In this document: positions 4,373-5,450 of the stretch, one piece after another | Numbering within the stretch: the first letter of the stretch is position 1 | Layout: every line of letters begins with the position of its first letter | Source of the DNA: Lentisphaeria bacterium | GTDB lineage: Bacteria; Verrucomicrobiota; Lentisphaeria; Oligosphaerales; Oligosphaeraceae | DNA length: 5,450 bases | Assembly: GCA_028699735.1 (NCBI GenBank) | Contig: JAQVUB010000207.1 | Coordinates: 1-5,450 of the forward strand | Direction of reading: 5' to 3' | The notes under the pieces: generated by a model | Seen by the model: the letters and a program-made list of their open reading frames with translations, nothing else | Told to the model about the DNA's origin: nothing | The model's database searches: none | Translations under genes and position numbers: made by a program

Positions 4373-5450
4373 TCTATTTTGCCCAGATGCGTTTTCCCAA
4401 ACCCGAGTTCAAGGATTATGTGGAGCCAATCCTTGAACTGGAAGAACGGATACCGGATACCACGCTGCTGCGTGTGCTGATCCTGGCAGTGATGCTGCTT
4501 TTCACCGGCATTGCCCTGTATCGCTGGCGCTCGCGGAAACGCCTGCAATTGCTGGCCGCAGGCAGCTTGCTGATCTTTGGTTTTTTGTTCAAAGCCTGTC
4601 CCTGTCCGGTCGGCATGTATCAAAACCTCTCCGCCGCTTTTTTTCGGGGTCAGGCAGCCCCGCTGGGCATGATTCTGCTGTTTATTCTGCCGCTGGCAGT
4701 CGCCCTCTACTGGGGACGGCTTTTCTGCATGGGCGGCTGCCCGATTGGAGCCCTGCAGGAACTGCTGCATCTCAAAACGGTCCATGTACCCCTCTGGCTC
4801 GACCGAATGCTGCGACAGATTCCCCTGCTCATCCTGCTGGTTTTTGCAGTCATCGCAGCCAGCGGGGGGAATTACTATTTTTGCCGGTTCGATCCCTTTT
4901 ACGGCATCTTCGGCTTCAGCACCTCGGCCGCACTCTGGGGAATTGCCCTGTTCTGGCTGATTACTGGACTCTTTATCTCCAGACCCTTTTGCCGTTATCT
5001 CTGCCCCTATGGAGTCCTCTTGCGCTTCTTCGCATTGCTTTCTCCGCGCAAAGTTGAAATCACCACTGGAGATTGCGTGCGTTGCAGGCTTTGCGAACAA
5101 GGCTGCCCCAATGGAGCGGTGATCGCACCCGAACCCCTGAAGTCAGTCGAGGATCATGAAATCGGTCGTCGTCGTCTGGGGCGGATGCTGACTCTGACTC
5201 CCTGGGTGATCCTGCTTTGCGCTGTGGCGGGCTTCTGGCTGGCAGGTCTGGTGGCATTAACGCATTCGGAAGTCATGTTGCTGCGTGATCTGGAACGCGG
5301 GAATGCTTCAAAGGCAGTGGAAGCATTTGCGGCATCCGGCCGCCCCCTGCCGGAACTGCAGCAGTCCGCCGCAAAGGCAAAACGCCTCATCCGCAGCGGA
5401 ATGACGGTCTCCGGCGCAATTTTCGGCGCTGTCCTGATGCTGAAACTGCT
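4369..5450 (+). CDS. NapH/NosR-like iron-sulfur membrane protein, 3' end outside window
   Basis: At least 360 residues are visible and the frame is open at the window edge. Hydrophobic segments lie near residues 33-51, 59-76, 98-115, 151-166, 186-204, 277-297 and from about 346. Family marks are FCMGGCPIGALQELL (119-133) and RPFCRYLCPYGVLLRF (205-220), the paired Cys-Pro motifs of NapH, NosR and CcoG-type proteins, followed by one CVRCRLCEQGCP (236-247) [4Fe-4S] motif. NapH has two such motifs; only one is seen here. Extra cysteines form CPCP at 77-80, and C172 lies in a loop. The likely role is quinol-linked electron transfer across the membrane to the exported ferredoxin encoded just upstream. 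ATG 4369 is preferred because its ATGA matches the overlap style of the operon; no strong Shine-Dalgarno is visible, and M7 (ATG 4387) is an alternative. A charged helical linker (299-345) precedes the last visible membrane segment. Confidence 0.85.
   Translation, partial: MIYFAQMRFPKPEFKDYVEPILELEERIPDTTLLRVLILAVMLLFTGIALYRWRSRKRLQLLAAGSLLIFGFLFKACPCPVGMYQNLSAAFFRGQAAPLGMILLFILPLAVALYWGRLFCMGGCPIGALQELLHLKTVHVPLWLDRMLRQIPLLILLVFAVIAASGGNYYFCRFDPFYGIFGFSTSAALWGIALFWLITGLFISRPFCRYLCPYGVLLRFFALLSPRKVEITTGDCVRCRLCEQGCPNGAVIAPEPLKSVEDHEIGRRRLGRMLTLTPWVILLCAVAGFWLAGLVALTHSEVMLLRDLERGNASKAVEAFAASGRPLPELQQSAAKAKRLIRSGMTVSGAIFGAVLMLKL

Noticed and set aside
4363..5100. Long minus-strand open frame of 245 residues
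   Set aside because: It is antisense to a clear NapH/NosR-like gene, is polar and low-complexity (many K, Q, E), and shows no recognisable motif.
1..5450. tRNA, rRNA, riboswitch or transposase gene
   Set aside because: No supporting sequence or structure was seen on either strand.

Overview
This window carries a single-strand (+) gene block, about 57% GC by eye. Six protein genes cover most of it, and the first and last are cut by the window edges. The gene families suggest a bacterium of the Planctomycetota/Lentisphaerota/Verrucomicrobiota group. These include a squalene-hopene-cyclase-like protein with a PTFCRGWGRLPFD motif, a PQQ-like propeller protein with a WPGFRGPNRDN motif, and dispersed 'acaacgaaaaacac' repeats. 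This placement is inference from family resemblance, not a database result.

Layout: positions 2-1246 hold the 3' part of a squalene/hopene-cyclase-like gene. It contains one in-frame copy of a dispersed repeat and ends in a tail translated from a G-rich minisatellite. Positions 1247-1399 form a composite repeat zone: a short palindromic element lies between the G-rich array and a C-rich array of the same family in inverted orientation. Positions 1400-2818 encode a membrane-anchored PQQ-like beta-propeller protein. Positions 2819-2860 hold a second copy of the dispersed repeat. Positions 2874-4268 are a tightly packed, overlapping trio: a membrane-anchored NHL/propeller-like protein, a 66-residue twin-arginine (Tat) protein with four cysteines, and a Tat-exported ferredoxin with 17 cysteines. 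Positions 4269-4368 hold a third, inverted copy of the dispersed repeat, flanked by what looks like a duplicated 3' end of the ferredoxin gene. From 4369 to the window end is a polytopic NapH/NosR-like iron-sulfur membrane protein.

How the genes may work together (inference): the ferredoxin and the membrane iron-sulfur protein resemble the NapG/NapH and MauM/MauN pairs. In NapGH a membrane protein takes electrons from quinol and passes them to an exported four-cluster ferredoxin. Here the pair is joined by a tiny exported Cys-rich protein and two membrane-tethered propeller proteins, all expected on the outer face of the cytoplasmic membrane. No recognisable terminal oxidoreductase is present in the window, so the electron donor or acceptor is unknown. 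The cyclase gene upstream belongs to triterpenoid/hopanoid-type chemistry and may simply be a neighbour.

The most unusual features are the repeat effects on genes: an in-frame repeat insertion and a minisatellite-encoded C-terminus in the cyclase, repeats filling three gene junctions, and a diverged copy of the ferredoxin C-terminus that seems to preserve an ancestral stop/start overlap with the next gene.
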